Assembly: GCF_040581485.1 (NCBI RefSeq)
Contig: NC_090131.1
Location: 19,728,532 to 19,792,531 of the forward strand
DNA: 64,000 nucleotides
Direction: 5' to 3'
DNA from: Linepithema humile
Lineage: Eukaryota > Arthropoda > Insecta > Hymenoptera > Formicidae
How positions within the stretch are numbered: position 1 is the stretch's first letter; every line of letters starts with the position of its first letter. Below are positions 11,663-24,038 of the stretch, piece by piece. A program made the position numbers and the translations under genes. Under the pieces are notes generated by a model. The model saw nothing but the letters and a program-made list of their open reading frames with translations. It was not told where the DNA came from and did not search any database.

Positions 11663-14600
11663 TTGACGGTGATAAATGAATCGTCATAAGCAAGTAAATT
11701 CGTCCCGACACGCTTTTCGAAAGACCGCTATTCATATTCCTGTATTCACGTTCATTTACGATTGCAATCTTCCCTCATTTCACGTACATCGTCTAAAATA
11801 TAATTGGATTACGTACGGATATCGAGGAAGAGAACGTTCGTGGATTTATGTTTATCGGATATTTGCTATTATGTTTCATCGGTCCTAGTCTACGTGCGCC
11901 TATCCTATTTCACCATTAGTCTGCGATAATGGATGATCTTATGTGAATTGATTTAATCCGCTTTGAGCTTGCCAATATCCGTAATTACATGAATAGACAG
12001 GAAAATCGGATAACGAGGTTAACTTGATCGTGACTTGAGCAACGAATTGAATTTCCTATCGTCAATGCGAGAAAACACTTCTTGATATCCGACGTACTTA
12101 AAACGGAGGAAAAATTAATAAGGCAATTTTTTTTCTGCAACTGATTGCAAGATTGTAGCAAAAAATTCAGTGAAAATGGTGCGGATATTCTACTTCACGC
12201 TTAGTCTGTCTTCGCGCTGAAATGCGAGAGAATGGCTTTGATTTCTTTCGAGCGCGCGTTTCGACTTTCGCGACGGCGCAAATGAGAACGTTTAAGGGAT
12301 CAGAGCCCGTCACGTACACCTCACAGAGAGGATATCTTCGTCCATTTTTTTCTCGATCCGTCTTTCGCGTCGACGGGGGGAAAAAGAAAGTAGGCACCGT
12401 CTGCCGCGCTGCATCTCGGCGATTTGCCTCGTTTTACTTCCTTGAAAAGGTGCCGCGGATACTAAAAGCTTCAAGCTTGTCGGTGCCTTTTTTTCGTTTA
12501 GGTAGAAGGCTTTAGAAAGATCGGTCGAGACGAGCACAAGAATAGTAAGAAAACACTGAGGAACTCTCCGCGAAGATAAAGCGCGCTGAGAGAAAGATCC
12601 GCTGTTAAAGTGTAGATCTTGGTGTGTGTGCGATTTGTGTGCGAGTGTGTGCGTGCGCGCGCGAATTTTTATCTACTTGTCGCAAAAGGCGTTTTATAAT
12701 CTCCTGAAAATTGCACGCTTTTAGGATCGTACTTTTGTGTCAGTAACGGCAGCTGCTTCCATTTCCTTTCATTCATTATGATCGTCTTTTAGAGTCAGTT
12801 TCCTTGCTAGCTGACGATGTCCAACAAATGAAACTTCGATCGCAATATCTGATTAGCCGTGCTAATTAAGAACGGTTGAACGCACAAATGATTTCGTTTA
12901 TGTTATATCCGAGGAAATTCGACGTTGATATTCGTAATCTGAAATTTTAATTTGCCATGAGGAATGGGGAGAAGATTTATTAAATCGGAGATTATATATT
13001 CCGTCTGATCGTTTTCAGGCTTGACTGCTGAGCCTTGCTATTTCAGGCAGAATGTACACTTTAACTGAACCAGTTGCACAAATATTAACTGCTCTTAATA
13101 ACGTACGTAAGCTACAGAAATATTAAATACCGAGGTATTTGCAATCAAATACCTATATGCAGCGATGCGAGAGATAACTTGTTCGGGAGAGATAAAAGCT
13201 CGAAATCAATATAATCTCCCCGAGCTCAATTTTCGGTATAAACTTGAAACAAAATTTTTTATTCCGTTTTTCCGTGCTTTCTGTTTAATGAAAATGGCAA
13301 TCGTGGTATTTTCGTAAAATGAAATAAATATGTGTAAAGAAATTGGGTACGTGATATTGAAATCTAGGTTTACCGAGCTTATATCGAATTCGATTTCACG
13401 TATAACAACGTGGTGGCGAGAGAGATATGTTTTTTTAGAAAAGTAGAAGCTTTACGCGTCGAAACGTCCCCAATTCGACAACTCTATTGTTTGAGAGACG
13501 GGTATATGTATATTTAGCTTCTCGGCGTTAAAGTGTTAAGTGCGCGCGAGGGTGAAGTGTTGCAAAGTTTTAACCAGTGACGTGTTGGCGCGGCGAAGTC
13601 GGTGTGTACCGCGGGTACGAATTGTATTCGCGCAACTTCGTTTTACACAGAGGCTAAGTTCTCGGTCGCATATGCCGCATGTGTTGCATCGGTGTTCTGC
13701 GCGACACGTATAAAGGCGATGAATAACCACCTGCTCGCCCATTTTTCGCGCCATTTCGGTGAGAGCAGCGACTAGCAATATGCGCGACGATAAAGGTGTA
13801 TACTTAAAGTTATCGCGAATTATTAAGCAAATTTAAATTTTCTTGGTTCTTTTTTATATCTTCGCACGACTTAGCAATTTTTGTATTAACATAAAATTTA
13901 TATATATAAAATATGCGTATAATATATTTTATAAATTTAAGCAAACTTTTTTACTCTTTCTTATTTTTAACGAATAATTTTTTAAATCCTATATATAGAT
14001 TTATATATAATGTAAAAGAGAGAAATTTATATATATATTCTACGATGTGTTGCAGGTAGAAAGTACGGCGACTAAGCAACTTGATAACTGGCATCGAGCC
14101 CACATAGTTCGTTCACTAAAAGGTATGCCATTATTGCAGTTTCTTTCTAACTACGAGAACCGTGTGCACATAAAGCACTCTTATTACTACCTATCCATAG
14201 TGTACAAATATGCGAGTCTGTTTGTCGACGGGACATAGTTCCGAGATATGGCGATGTATAAAAACAGCTGTGCGCACACACAAGCATGTAAAAAGTATTA
14301 GTCGTATGTGTGTATGCCGAACGGCAAACAGCCATCGCCCAGAGTGTTTTCGAGCCAACCGCGAAGTGTATTCGATTTTGTTGTACCCGCGTGAAAGTAC
14401 GTAAAGCGCGATTAAAAAAAAAAGAGAAAATCCAGATATGTGGCGCATAGCTATAATCCGTGGATGAAAGTTTGCGATTCGTATCGTGAAGGCGTATCGT
14501 TGTTATTCGGGCGCGCGCATATTTCGTACTTTAGAATGAATTGCTGGATCGTAAACTACAAGACGTTGTAGAATAAATTAAACAGGATAATTACGCTGGC

Positions 14601-16601
14601 TGAACATTAACGCCGTGGCAGGATCGCGAGTATCGGAGTATTATGCCGCCCGAACGTTTAATTAAGCTGCTTAGATACGATTCTACCCTCTCGCGAGGTG
14701 CCCGAAATGTTATCTACCGTGAAAGGTCCGTAAAATATGCGGAAAGCGAGGCTTGTTGTCTCGCCAATCGCGAGGTAGAATTCCACCGACATGAATTTTT
14801 TTTTATACGAAATTTGAACATCGTGACCATTAGCTCTTTTTATCTTTTCCTGTTATGTAGCTTTTTCTACATTTGCGTTGCAACAATGGAACATTGTTCT
14901 GTATTCATTTCATCGGTTACGTTTCAAAAATTTTTACATCTCTATTTTTATAATATCATGTTCTTTTGTTTTTGAATACGCAGTAATTGCTTTGTAGACT
15001 TTTTCTGATTAATTTGTGTTTTTTTTTTATTGTTTTATGTTTTCTATGTTAAAAAAACTTAACGTTTCCTATATTTTTTGTATTTTATGCAAGCCAATAA
15101 TACTTGCGTTATTGGTAGATTATATTTCTCACATATTGCGTAAATTTTATTTTATATCTGTTGAATAAATGAAATTTTGATTGATATATTAAATACAGTC
15201 TACTTTCAATAAGATTAACGAAGCTTTCGTTCTTGATTTACATAATTACTGTGTAATCCGTTTTTGTATACCGTAAATTTTATTTTCCCATTATTCGGTC
15301 TACCGTTTCGCCGTTTTATCACGCGTTTTGTTTTACGTTTTAGATCGTCCGGACGATAATATGAGACGCTTTCTGTAAAATTCGCATGACCCTCGTGCGT
15401 CATGGCGCCGCTATAATTAGCGTTCAATTGACGAAGATGTATTCACTCGTTTGGTATTACATGCCGGCGAAGTCGATCCGGCCGCATACAAATTTGCGGT
15501 TATCGAATTTTATTTTACAGGCGGCCGCGTATCGGTCGCGCGTTAAAAGCGTCATGGCTAAAATAACATGAAATAATGGCAGTGCGATGACGCGCGCGAG
15601 CTTTAACGCGTTTAATCGCACATCAAAGCGAGGAAAAAATCACCGCCGCGCAATGTCTCTGAATTTGCATAAAGCAATCCGTATGATTTTGCTAGTGCAC
15701 GCGTGGCTTGACTTTAAACTCTGTAATTAATTGATTTGCGCGACCTACATTATAAGTTTAATGCTGCAGTCGATGACAAAATGCTCCAAAACAAAGTGGC
15801 AATTTCGATATCCTGAAAAAAAAAAACAAACATTTGTACGCGCCACTAGCAGTTTATGTATGGCCTATTGAATGCACTTATACATTTGCGTTGCAAATTG
15901 CGCTACCAAACATACTGCGCGATTCGTATTCGGTGCCTCGTTGTTTCTCGCCCTCTTTATTTCCTGAGAATTGCCGAGAAGGTTTAGCGTGAAATGTATA
16001 CAGTTGTTTCAGTGTTTGATATTAGCCGCTTATCGTACTAACCGGACGATTTATTCCGTAGATATGTGCGAGAAAGAATTTTTTTGACACAAGCCGGGTA
16101 TTATTGAATTTTTTTGCACAACAAAATGACCTAAAATGTTTTATTTGACTTACGCACAAAATATAAAAATTTACATTTTTGATGCCATGAAAAGACAAAG
16201 TTAATCTTTAATTAATTAATTATTCATTGATGCAATTATTCTAATAAGAATCGGTATATGTAACTAGTTTCTCTTTATTTATCGCAAATCTCGGTGTATA
16301 TCATCTCGACTTATTTCGAGCGAATGAACGGAAAACTCGCGCCCGCGGAAAAATACAGGAAACGGTGGGTTGGAATGCGCAAAAAGACAACCCCCTCCCC
16401 GCACTCCTGACATCTGCCAGAAGCAGCCTGGAGCGACCCATTTATTTCCGCAGGATTACCCGAATTTCAGATTCTCTTATCGCTCCGGCAACGCGCGCTT
16501 ATGCGTTTCCAAGCCGGCTAATTAGCGCCCCGGTGCTTGCTCTCCCGCGAGCGTCGACGCCGCGCCGCGCTTCTTCTTGCGAAAATTCGCCGGCTGCTTA
16601 C

Positions 16602-16699
16602 CTTGTAATTTCCCACTTTCCTGATGGTGCAGGAGAGAGCGACCTCTTTGCCGATGGCGGCGGTCACGTTGCCGATCGGCTCGGAGAAGCTCGGCACAT
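16602..16699 (-). CDS. DIP-family gene, coding exon 2: first half of Ig1
   Basis: This 98-base exon encodes residues 46-77 and completes Asp45. The translation runs VPSFSEPIGNVTAAIGKEVA and on through LSC to KVGNYK. It carries the A/B strands of an Ig V-type domain: the family signature P-I-x-N-V-T with an N-glycosylation sequon at Asn55, the G-x-E-V-x-L-S-C strand and the first intradomain cysteine, Cys68. The acceptor reads ttcgcag at 16701-16700 and the donor is AAG|gtaagc (GT at 16601-16600), both good consensus. Splitting Ig1 just before the conserved V-x-W of strand C in phase 0 fits DIP genes as I know them. The exon is isolated by 19.3 kb of intron upstream and 12.9 kb downstream. It is too short to be convincing alone, but phase and motif agreement with both neighbours make it secure. 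Confidence 0.9.
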
Positions 16700-17636
16700 C
16701 TGCGAACCGAAGGAGGCTTCGCGTTATGCTTCTAATTAAGTTCAGGCATTTAGAGACTCTTACCCGGGCAACGTGATTCTCTTTTGATACTTTATGAAAT
16801 TTCAATTGGAACTGTTTTCTTGAATGAAGTTCCAGAAGAGAGGAATAATATCGTTCATTTACGTTTAGAAATAGATTGCCCGGATAAAAGTTAAGTTATA
16901 CCTATTATAATATAGAGTTTCCTGGAATTTGCGGACGTAATTTTAATGACATTCTTTGATGGGTACAGAATAATTTTTTAACAAAATATTTGAGAGAGGT
17001 CAACGCGTTTGTTACCCTTTTTAATATTCATTATTGAATATCTTAATAAGTAATAAAAGTGTCGAATATTAAAATTTTGAACTGTTTTTTAAGCTACTGA
17101 ACCGAATAAAAGTACTTTGTGTTACCGCAAGTTATGCCATTGTCCGTTCGCTGAATGTTTTATTGAATATGATCGCTGCAGAATATGCGTGCCGTAGTAT
17201 ACAATAGATATTACATTGATGGGTAAATTGAAAACATCAAGGCAGTACTGAAATAACTGTGTAAATTTACACTGATTTGCAAAAAAGGAAATATTACTTT
17301 TTATGAAAGTTTAAAATGAAATATTCGAATCGTTTGAGCGTTTTGCGTTGTAATTATCGTAAACGCTAATTATTATTATGTTGCTTACCGTGTACGCGAG
17401 AATTGAATTCATTTCGTAATATAGCGACGTTGCGATGGCTAAAATAAATATTTCGCGATGCATTATTGATACTCTGGCGACACACCGTCGCGTGTGCGCG
17501 CGATACATCATGTCGCAGCGAGATTTTTAAACTAATATCTATCGCCCGTTCTCCCAACTTGTCGCCATTTGCCATAACATGAAATAATGTTTTAAATGTT
17601 CATGCCTCGCGATAAATTATTATACGCGAAGCTTAG

Positions 17637-17657
17637 CGCGCGCGCGTGCGCGCGCGT
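17637..17657. repeat. (CG)n tract
   Basis: This is an alternating CG run with one interruption (gcgcgcgcgcgtgcgcgcgc), about 21 bases. A similar pure run lies at 23770-23788. Both are Z-DNA-prone in principle. Confidence 0.85.
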
Positions 17658-17950
17658 TGCTTTGACAAATATTTTATGCCACTCGAGGAGTGACGCAGTG
17701 CCTCGATGTTCATGATTCGTTACTCTCGTTAAAACGTACGTGACGGGACGCAATAGCGACGATTAACGGCTCGTTGACGCGTATAATACCGTATTTCGAA
17801 CAGTGAAGTATAGTTTTAATTTCCTGTCAAGCGCCACGAATTGCAGGTCGTTCACGTAGCTCTTCGGTGATGCGCCGAGTTTGTTCTATGCATAGGAATC
17901 GCGAGATGCACGTTACAAGGCTGATATAAATGAGGAATATAATAATGAAT

Positions 17951-17989
17951 ATTCATCAAAACGCCTACTATGGAGAGGCGTTGATGAAT
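17951..17989. repeat. Small inverted repeat with 14-bp stem
   Basis: The left arm attcatcaaaacgcct (17951-17966) pairs with the right arm aggcgttgatgaat (17976-17989) across a 9-base loop, with a two-base bulge in the left arm. It is one of three inverted repeats within 230 bases. Confidence 0.75.
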
Positions 17990-18033
17990 TCTTCATCACA
18001 ATAGCGTTAATCTAAAATATATTGTGAATACCT

Positions 18034-18087
18034 CGTTCGCGTGGCTTTCGTGAACGTACCATAGCTTACAATAAGCTCACGCGAACG
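18034..18087. repeat. Nested inverted repeat
   Basis: The outer arms cgttcgcgtg (18034-18043) and cacgcgaacg (18078-18087) are perfectly complementary. Inside, agctta (18063-18068) and taagct (18072-18077) form a second hairpin with a three-base loop that abuts the outer right arm. Confidence 0.75.
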
Positions 18088-18151
18088 TGTGTGCGTGTGC
18101 ACCGTGTGTATGTGTGTGTGTTTTGTATCTGATGCAAATGCCTCATACAAA

Positions 18152-18179
18152 GTGGTATGTTATGTTGTAAACATACCAC
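18152..18179. repeat. Small perfect inverted repeat, 10-bp arms
   Basis: gtggtatgtt (18152-18161) and aacataccac (18170-18179) are exact reverse complements around an 8-base loop. Confidence 0.8.
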
Positions 18180-21100
18180 AGCTCTTATAGTATGTTGTGT
18201 ATTGTATGTAAAGCTGAAACATGAAAATAACGAGAGAAATTACGCATTTATCAACTGCATCAAAATTACATGCTAAAAGTGTCGCCGATATTACATTATA
18301 AGAACGTCATTTAATTTCCAATTATGTCGTTAAGATCCGAGAACCGTCACATCTGGTGGGTAATCATATAATTGTTAGTGAAATTTACTCACTTTTCACT
18401 TTTGGCCGCTTGAAATCTCATCGCGAGTCTCCTCCTGCGGAATCTCATTGTTTAATGTTGAAAGAAGTTACGTGAGTAACTCCGGCAAGTTCACGTGGAG
18501 ATTCTCGCTTATCATCTTTCTACTTCTAGAGGAAAATTACGTAATTGATCGTCGGAGTTGTCCAATTTTCCCGTAATAAAAGAGTTCAGATTCATTCTTC
18601 TTGATTCCATCCTTTTTGTTCTCGCCAGAACAATGCACTAGCTTTATTTTACGAAAACGCCAGCAATTCTTTCCACTGGGCAGCACACCGTAAAATCGAA
18701 TACCCCCGCGTCGGGGGAAAAGAGTGCAAATCGAAGCGGAAAGGCGCGATACACTTTTATAAGTAAGAAATCGTTACCCGTTGGCGAAGCCATGGTAGAA
18801 ATGTGGGACGAGGGAGAAGAAAAAAAGAAAAAGGACGAAACGAGTTTAAGCGAACAACACATTCAGCCGTATGGCACGTGGCGCAATATCGGAACACGCG
18901 CGCCGAAGTCAAAGTTTGCAAATACCGCGTCTCATCGCCAAGTTATGCTCTCGGGGCAAATGCATCCGAGCGCGCAGCATCCGTTGCGTCGCCACGGCTG
19001 CATCGAACGGAAGAAGCCGCCGACCGCCGGCGACTGCAAGCTGTGTCGATCGAGCCGGAAACGCGCGATATTCCGGAATACGTCGAAACTACTTGGACAT
19101 CTTTGCGGTCGGTTTCGCATCGGACGGATGGCGACGAGACTGTGCATGAAAGCACCGAGAGTTAGATGTATCGAGGGGGCGGGTCGCGGGATGGTTTGCG
19201 CTGGGAGAGGGGGGTCCGACGATTTTGCGGAAGCAGTGCCGCTGATATTATGATAAGATATTCACTGACAGAAACAGGAGAGGAAAGGAATTTTCAGCTT
19301 CCACCGCGCGCCGTCCCCGCGGCCGTATCTAGAATGTAATATAAGGAAACGTAGGGGAAAATAGCGACGTTACTCGCCTCGAGTGGCCTCGTCTGCGGGG
19401 ATGGTGAAACGAAGGGAGAAAAGAGAGAGGGAGTGAAAAGTATATGGCAAGAAGCAAAGGCAAAAGCGGCTGAAACCAAGAGAGAAAAAGAGAGTTAGAG
19501 GGATCGCTTTTCTCAAGGGGGATGATGCCGCGAGCGGCAGGCGCGCGTGGTTGTGTGTGTGTGTGTATGTGTGTGTGAGTGTGCATGCACTCTCGTACTG
19601 CTCTTATTTTATGGCGAAATTATTCCGGGAGAAAAATAATTCAATCTCCGCGCGGTACAGGTTACGCCATTCTACGGTATCCGCGTACTCATATACGAGT
19701 ATGCCGCTCGCTTCTGTGGACTGCGGAACCGCCGGTCGAAGAGCGGATCGGTTTTCACTTTCTCAGCTCTCTCGATGTCGACGCGCGCCGATAATGACGT
19801 GGAAAAATAAATAAAAACACGCGCCCAGTTGGGAAAATTGATCCTCCGTCGTTGTTGTTGTTTTGTCGCGTCTTACAATTTGCGAGACGGGCGGAACGAG
19901 ACGAGCGTGCGACAAATTATTTACGATCGTCTTCGGTTTTTGCTCGGTTTCTTTTAGGACACCACCAGGAGCGGAGTGACTTATGCACTTTTGAAGCGAA
20001 ATTTAAGGGCCGCTTGGGACGACGGCGCAATCGAAATGCGAATTTCTTGCACGGGGAAATTCGTTCAAATATTCGGTTTTACATAATACAGCGAGAAATG
20101 GTTGTTGTAAAAATCTATCAACGTAGTCAATATTACTTGCGGTAAATCTTTTGGAAAAATTTTAACATTGAGTAATCCAAGATACGATTCTTTTTTAAAG
20201 ACGGATGAAGACAGATGAAATAACCGTAATGGACGAATATCTGCGAAACTATTTGAAATATCAAAAAATTGTTTCGAATTTTTACGTTTCAGGCAAGAGT
20301 TTGATCAAATGTGTATGCGAGTGCGAGTATGTTGGGCATATGGAAATTCTATATAGCAACCCACTGGCTAAATGTCAAAAAAATCAGGTGTCAGGTTTCG
20401 CAGTTGTGCCGCGAACAAGCCGAAGTCGTTATCACGTCTGATTTGAAACTAGTGTTTGTTAAAAGAATGAAAAATGTACAAAATCTGAAATATATTAATG
20501 TAACGTTTATAGCGAGTACATAAATATGTAAAATGAGATAATGTCGGAAAATCTTTAAAATATTTTTAAATTATTTAAATATAATTTTTCCTTTATATTT
20601 AACTTTCATCACGCGGTATTTCGCATGAAAACTTTTAAAAAATGTGGATTTGAATATGTGTATGCTAAACGGAAATTATTAATGCAGAATTAAACGAGAT
20701 AAGGTAATTAATGCACATGTCAAATGAAAATTACTTCTCGTTCATAAATTAAAATACTGGATTTTAATCCAGTTTTTAACAAGCTATTTTTTTATTTTTA
20801 TGAAGTCGGCATTTTTTACACTCGTTAGTACGTTGATTTTGCACAGAAAGTAATATTTAATATTTATACAACATTCTACATACATTACTTTTTATATCGT
20901 AAGTAAGAGCATGTACGAGATATCATGAATACGACAACGAATAAAAGTAGCGGCAATCAGTAGTAAAGGTAAGGGACAAGTCCGGCGCGACCAACGTCGT
21001 TATTTCCTTTCGCGTCGTAAAATACGTAACTACGTTAGCGGATTTAAGCAATCGAGATTCGAACACGATAAAACGGCTGCGCCGTTTCTATAGCAGCTTC

Positions 21101-22137
21101 TCTGCGGGAAGCCTCTGGTGAGAAACTTGATATCAAAATAAATGGCCGCGCCGTATCGCGACGCTATAAAGAATCTGAGAGAATTCGGGCGTGCACGACG
21201 ACGTTAAACCAAACAATATTGTACTCGTGATACATGTGAACATTAGGTATCGAGCGATAAATCCGTCAGGTCAATACACTTAAAAAAAAAAACATCATAG
21301 TATATAAATAACTGCAAAAGTTACGTAATAAATCTCTACGATCGTTATTCAATTTTTTTGTGAAATTATTTAGCTTTCGTCAGAATCGGCGTTTTTGGAG
21401 TAACGAGAAAGAAGGTAGCTGGTGAAGCGAGGGTGGTATGGGAGGCAATTTAAAAGTGGAGAGAGGTCAATGCAATTCATGAAACTTCATGAATATGATT
21501 TTAAGCGTTACGAAGATGAAAGAAGTTACCGCAAACGATAATTGTACCTTTTTGTCCTGTAGAGTTGTATGTTTTCATTCGGCAAATATTCTGTTTCATT
21601 ATTCATGAATTTTGAAGATAAATTCGTTGATTTAAAAAATTAAGAAAATTATGTCGAGTATATTAGATAGATGGGAGATGAAAGGGGATCAATGGTTTTG
21701 TCACCCGTGAATTAAACGATATCGGACGCCCGAGATGGACGATTGATCGAATTGATTGACTCTGAGTAACGATGTTTAAAAATAACTGAAGGAGAAGAGC
21801 AAATATCTCTGTATACGGGCGTGGGTAATAACTTCGTCGAGTTATCGCAGTTTTCACATCGACCGTAAATACCGAGGCATCGCTATATATGCAGAATCGA
21901 GATAAAATAGAGAGACCGGACGAGATTGGTGATCAAAGCTGATTGGCAATATTCGCAAATAAAAAGACCGATTCCCACGTAACGCCCGATGTACACGCAA
22001 CACCACACTCTAATTCAGTTTCCACACAAACCTCGGACACCTTATTTGAAATTTTTGAGTCCGAGTGCAATCTCGAGGGAAACGAGGAAATGGGCTCTAA
22101 GATCGAGATCAGCATGCGGTTGCGAGGAAGCTGCAGA

Positions 22138-22240
22138 AGGAGGAGGAGGAGGAGGAGGAGGAGGAGGAGGAGGAGGAGGAGGAGGAGGGGGAGGAGGAGG
22201 AGGAGGAGGAGGAGGCGAAGGAGGAGGAGGAGGAGGAGGA
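22138..22240. repeat. (GGA)n trinucleotide repeat, about 100 bp
   Basis: This is a nearly pure AGG/GGA tract with a few interruptions. Its reading frames give poly-Arg, poly-Gly, poly-Leu or poly-Pro, and frames of up to 207 aa extend from it on both strands. The flanks show no domain, so I treat those frames as artefacts. Confidence 0.95.
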
Positions 22241-22827
22241 AGAGCGCGTCGACGTCCGACAGGACGAAATATCGCCCGACGTATTTCAGAGATCTTACGG
22301 GCACCAACCACCGGCGATATACGTACCGACACGTAGAGCTGATAGCGGCAGATGCACCGAGAGATCGAAGGCTGCGAGAAAGAGCGAGGAATGTTTCTAC
22401 GTGTCGATGCAGCTATATGCGATGTTTCCGTCCCGGGCGGGTTATCGTGAATATCGAGAATCACGAGGCCGTACGCGGATGCGCCAAGATGCTTCTCGCC
22501 CAGGCACGAGAGAAACGTACTGTCGAGCTACGACGCACGGCTGCAGATCGCGCATTCGACAAATGACCCTCTTATCTCGATCGCGCGTTTCGCCGTTACG
22601 TAAAATGCACCGCGATGCGTCGAAATCGATCACTATCAAAGCGTTTCCGCGCAGACTTGGTTTACAGAAAGTCGTTCGGAATGTCAATTCTTTTAATGTT
22701 TGCAGGATGTTTTATTTAAATAATATACACAAATTTTCAAGTTTAAAAGAATTACTACGGAACAAATATTGACAATTTGTATATTTTATTTGTATAGAAA
22801 CGTATTACAGCGCATTTATATTACGTG

Positions 22828-22938
22828 TTGTTGATGTGTTAAGAAGGAGTTAAGAGGATTTGGCCTTAGGTGGCCGTAAGCCCGCACAAGTATAGTATAA
22901 ACTTAAATCCTCTTAACACCTTCTTAACACATCAACAA
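22828..22938. repeat. Foldback element: 34-bp inverted arms around a 43-base loop
   Basis: The left arm (22828-22861) starts ttgttgatgtgttaagaagg. The right arm (22905-22938) is its reverse complement with a single mismatch in 34 positions. The arms contain a sub-repeat (ttaagaagg / ttaagagga). I find no convincing target-site duplication next to the arms. It could be a small MITE relic, a self-complementary RNA source or a microRNA-like hairpin. It lies in intron 1 and would be transcribed with the pre-mRNA. Confidence 0.85.
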
Positions 22939-23769
22939 GCTGACAAGAAATATTATTAGCAGCTGCGATACGGTGAGAAATTGACAGCGCAATAACAATA
23001 GTGAGGGCGTAACGTGTAAAATCGATTTCACTGTTTACTGCGTATGATAGAATGACCTTAGATTATCGATAGAAACGAAATAAACATGACTGCGCAATGT
23101 CCCCGTGCAATTGATTTATAATCTGTTTCAAATACGATGTTGTACAAACATACAAAAATTTTTGAAGAATTGGTACAATGATAGATATCGCACATGATTT
23201 ATTTACATTTAAGTCGTCTGATAATAAGTTTATTTATACAATATTTAAATCATCTCGCATAAAAAAAAAATTAACTAACAATAAGAGATAAAAATATTTT
23301 TTGTGTATCTCTTGGTAGAAAGAGATGCAATATGTAACGCCAGCTATGAACATTTCAGTAGTTATCAATATTTTTATCCAGAAAAATTCTGCACGTCACA
23401 GAGTTAATTGTTTTGCAAAATCCGCATTGCTACCCCCCTGTCGAAAAGCTTCGACGCGTTTTTAGATATGACAACCGGCGTAAATACCCTGCTGCGCGAG
23501 GGATTTACTAATTCGACGACGAGTGTGTTAGGTACGAGCAGCGGTGCGCAAAATTTGAATCTTTATCTCAATAGAGCGAGTACAGACCAAACGACGCGGG
23601 GGTCCATCCCGCGTTCTATGCAAATTTAATCGTACTTGGCATGCTAACGTCTCGGTTAAATCGGCCAGGCATTAACTACCGACTACTCGCCTCGTCTTTG
23701 AACCCTTAAACATTCCTATTACATCGTGGCCGACGCGAATGTGTATTGCGTTAAGTTAATAAGGATGGT

Positions 23770-23788
23770 CGCGCGCGCGCGCGCGCGT
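23770..23788. repeat. (CG)n tract
   Basis: This is a pure alternating CG run of about 18 bases in intron 1. Confidence 0.9.
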
Positions 23789-24018
23789 GTGGATAGCTGG
23801 GGATGAATCGCGCCATTAATGCCCCGAAGAAAAGCTCTGGGAAAGTGAGATTTTGCTTAAACGAGAGTTTAACAAAGTTCCCGGTTATTACGACAGAATA
23901 GCCAACTTCCGCGATAAGGAGTACAGAGGGTAAGGAGTGCAAAGCGGAGGCGGTGGCGACGGCTAACTTCTCGCTCTCTCCGGAAGGGTAAATATTTCTC
24001 TTTTCCTTTTTCAGTACG

Positions 24019-24038
24019 CGCTCGCGCGAACGCGAGCG
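24019..24038. repeat. Small GC-rich hairpin
   Basis: cgctcgcg and cgcgagcg are perfect complements around a cgaa tetraloop. It lies in intron 1 with no known role. Confidence 0.7.

Noticed and set aside
21933..22566. 207-aa plus-strand frame spanning the (GGA)n tract, and Leu- or Pro-rich antisense frames
   Set aside because: The repeat keeps all frames open. The flanks show no recognised domain or splice structure.
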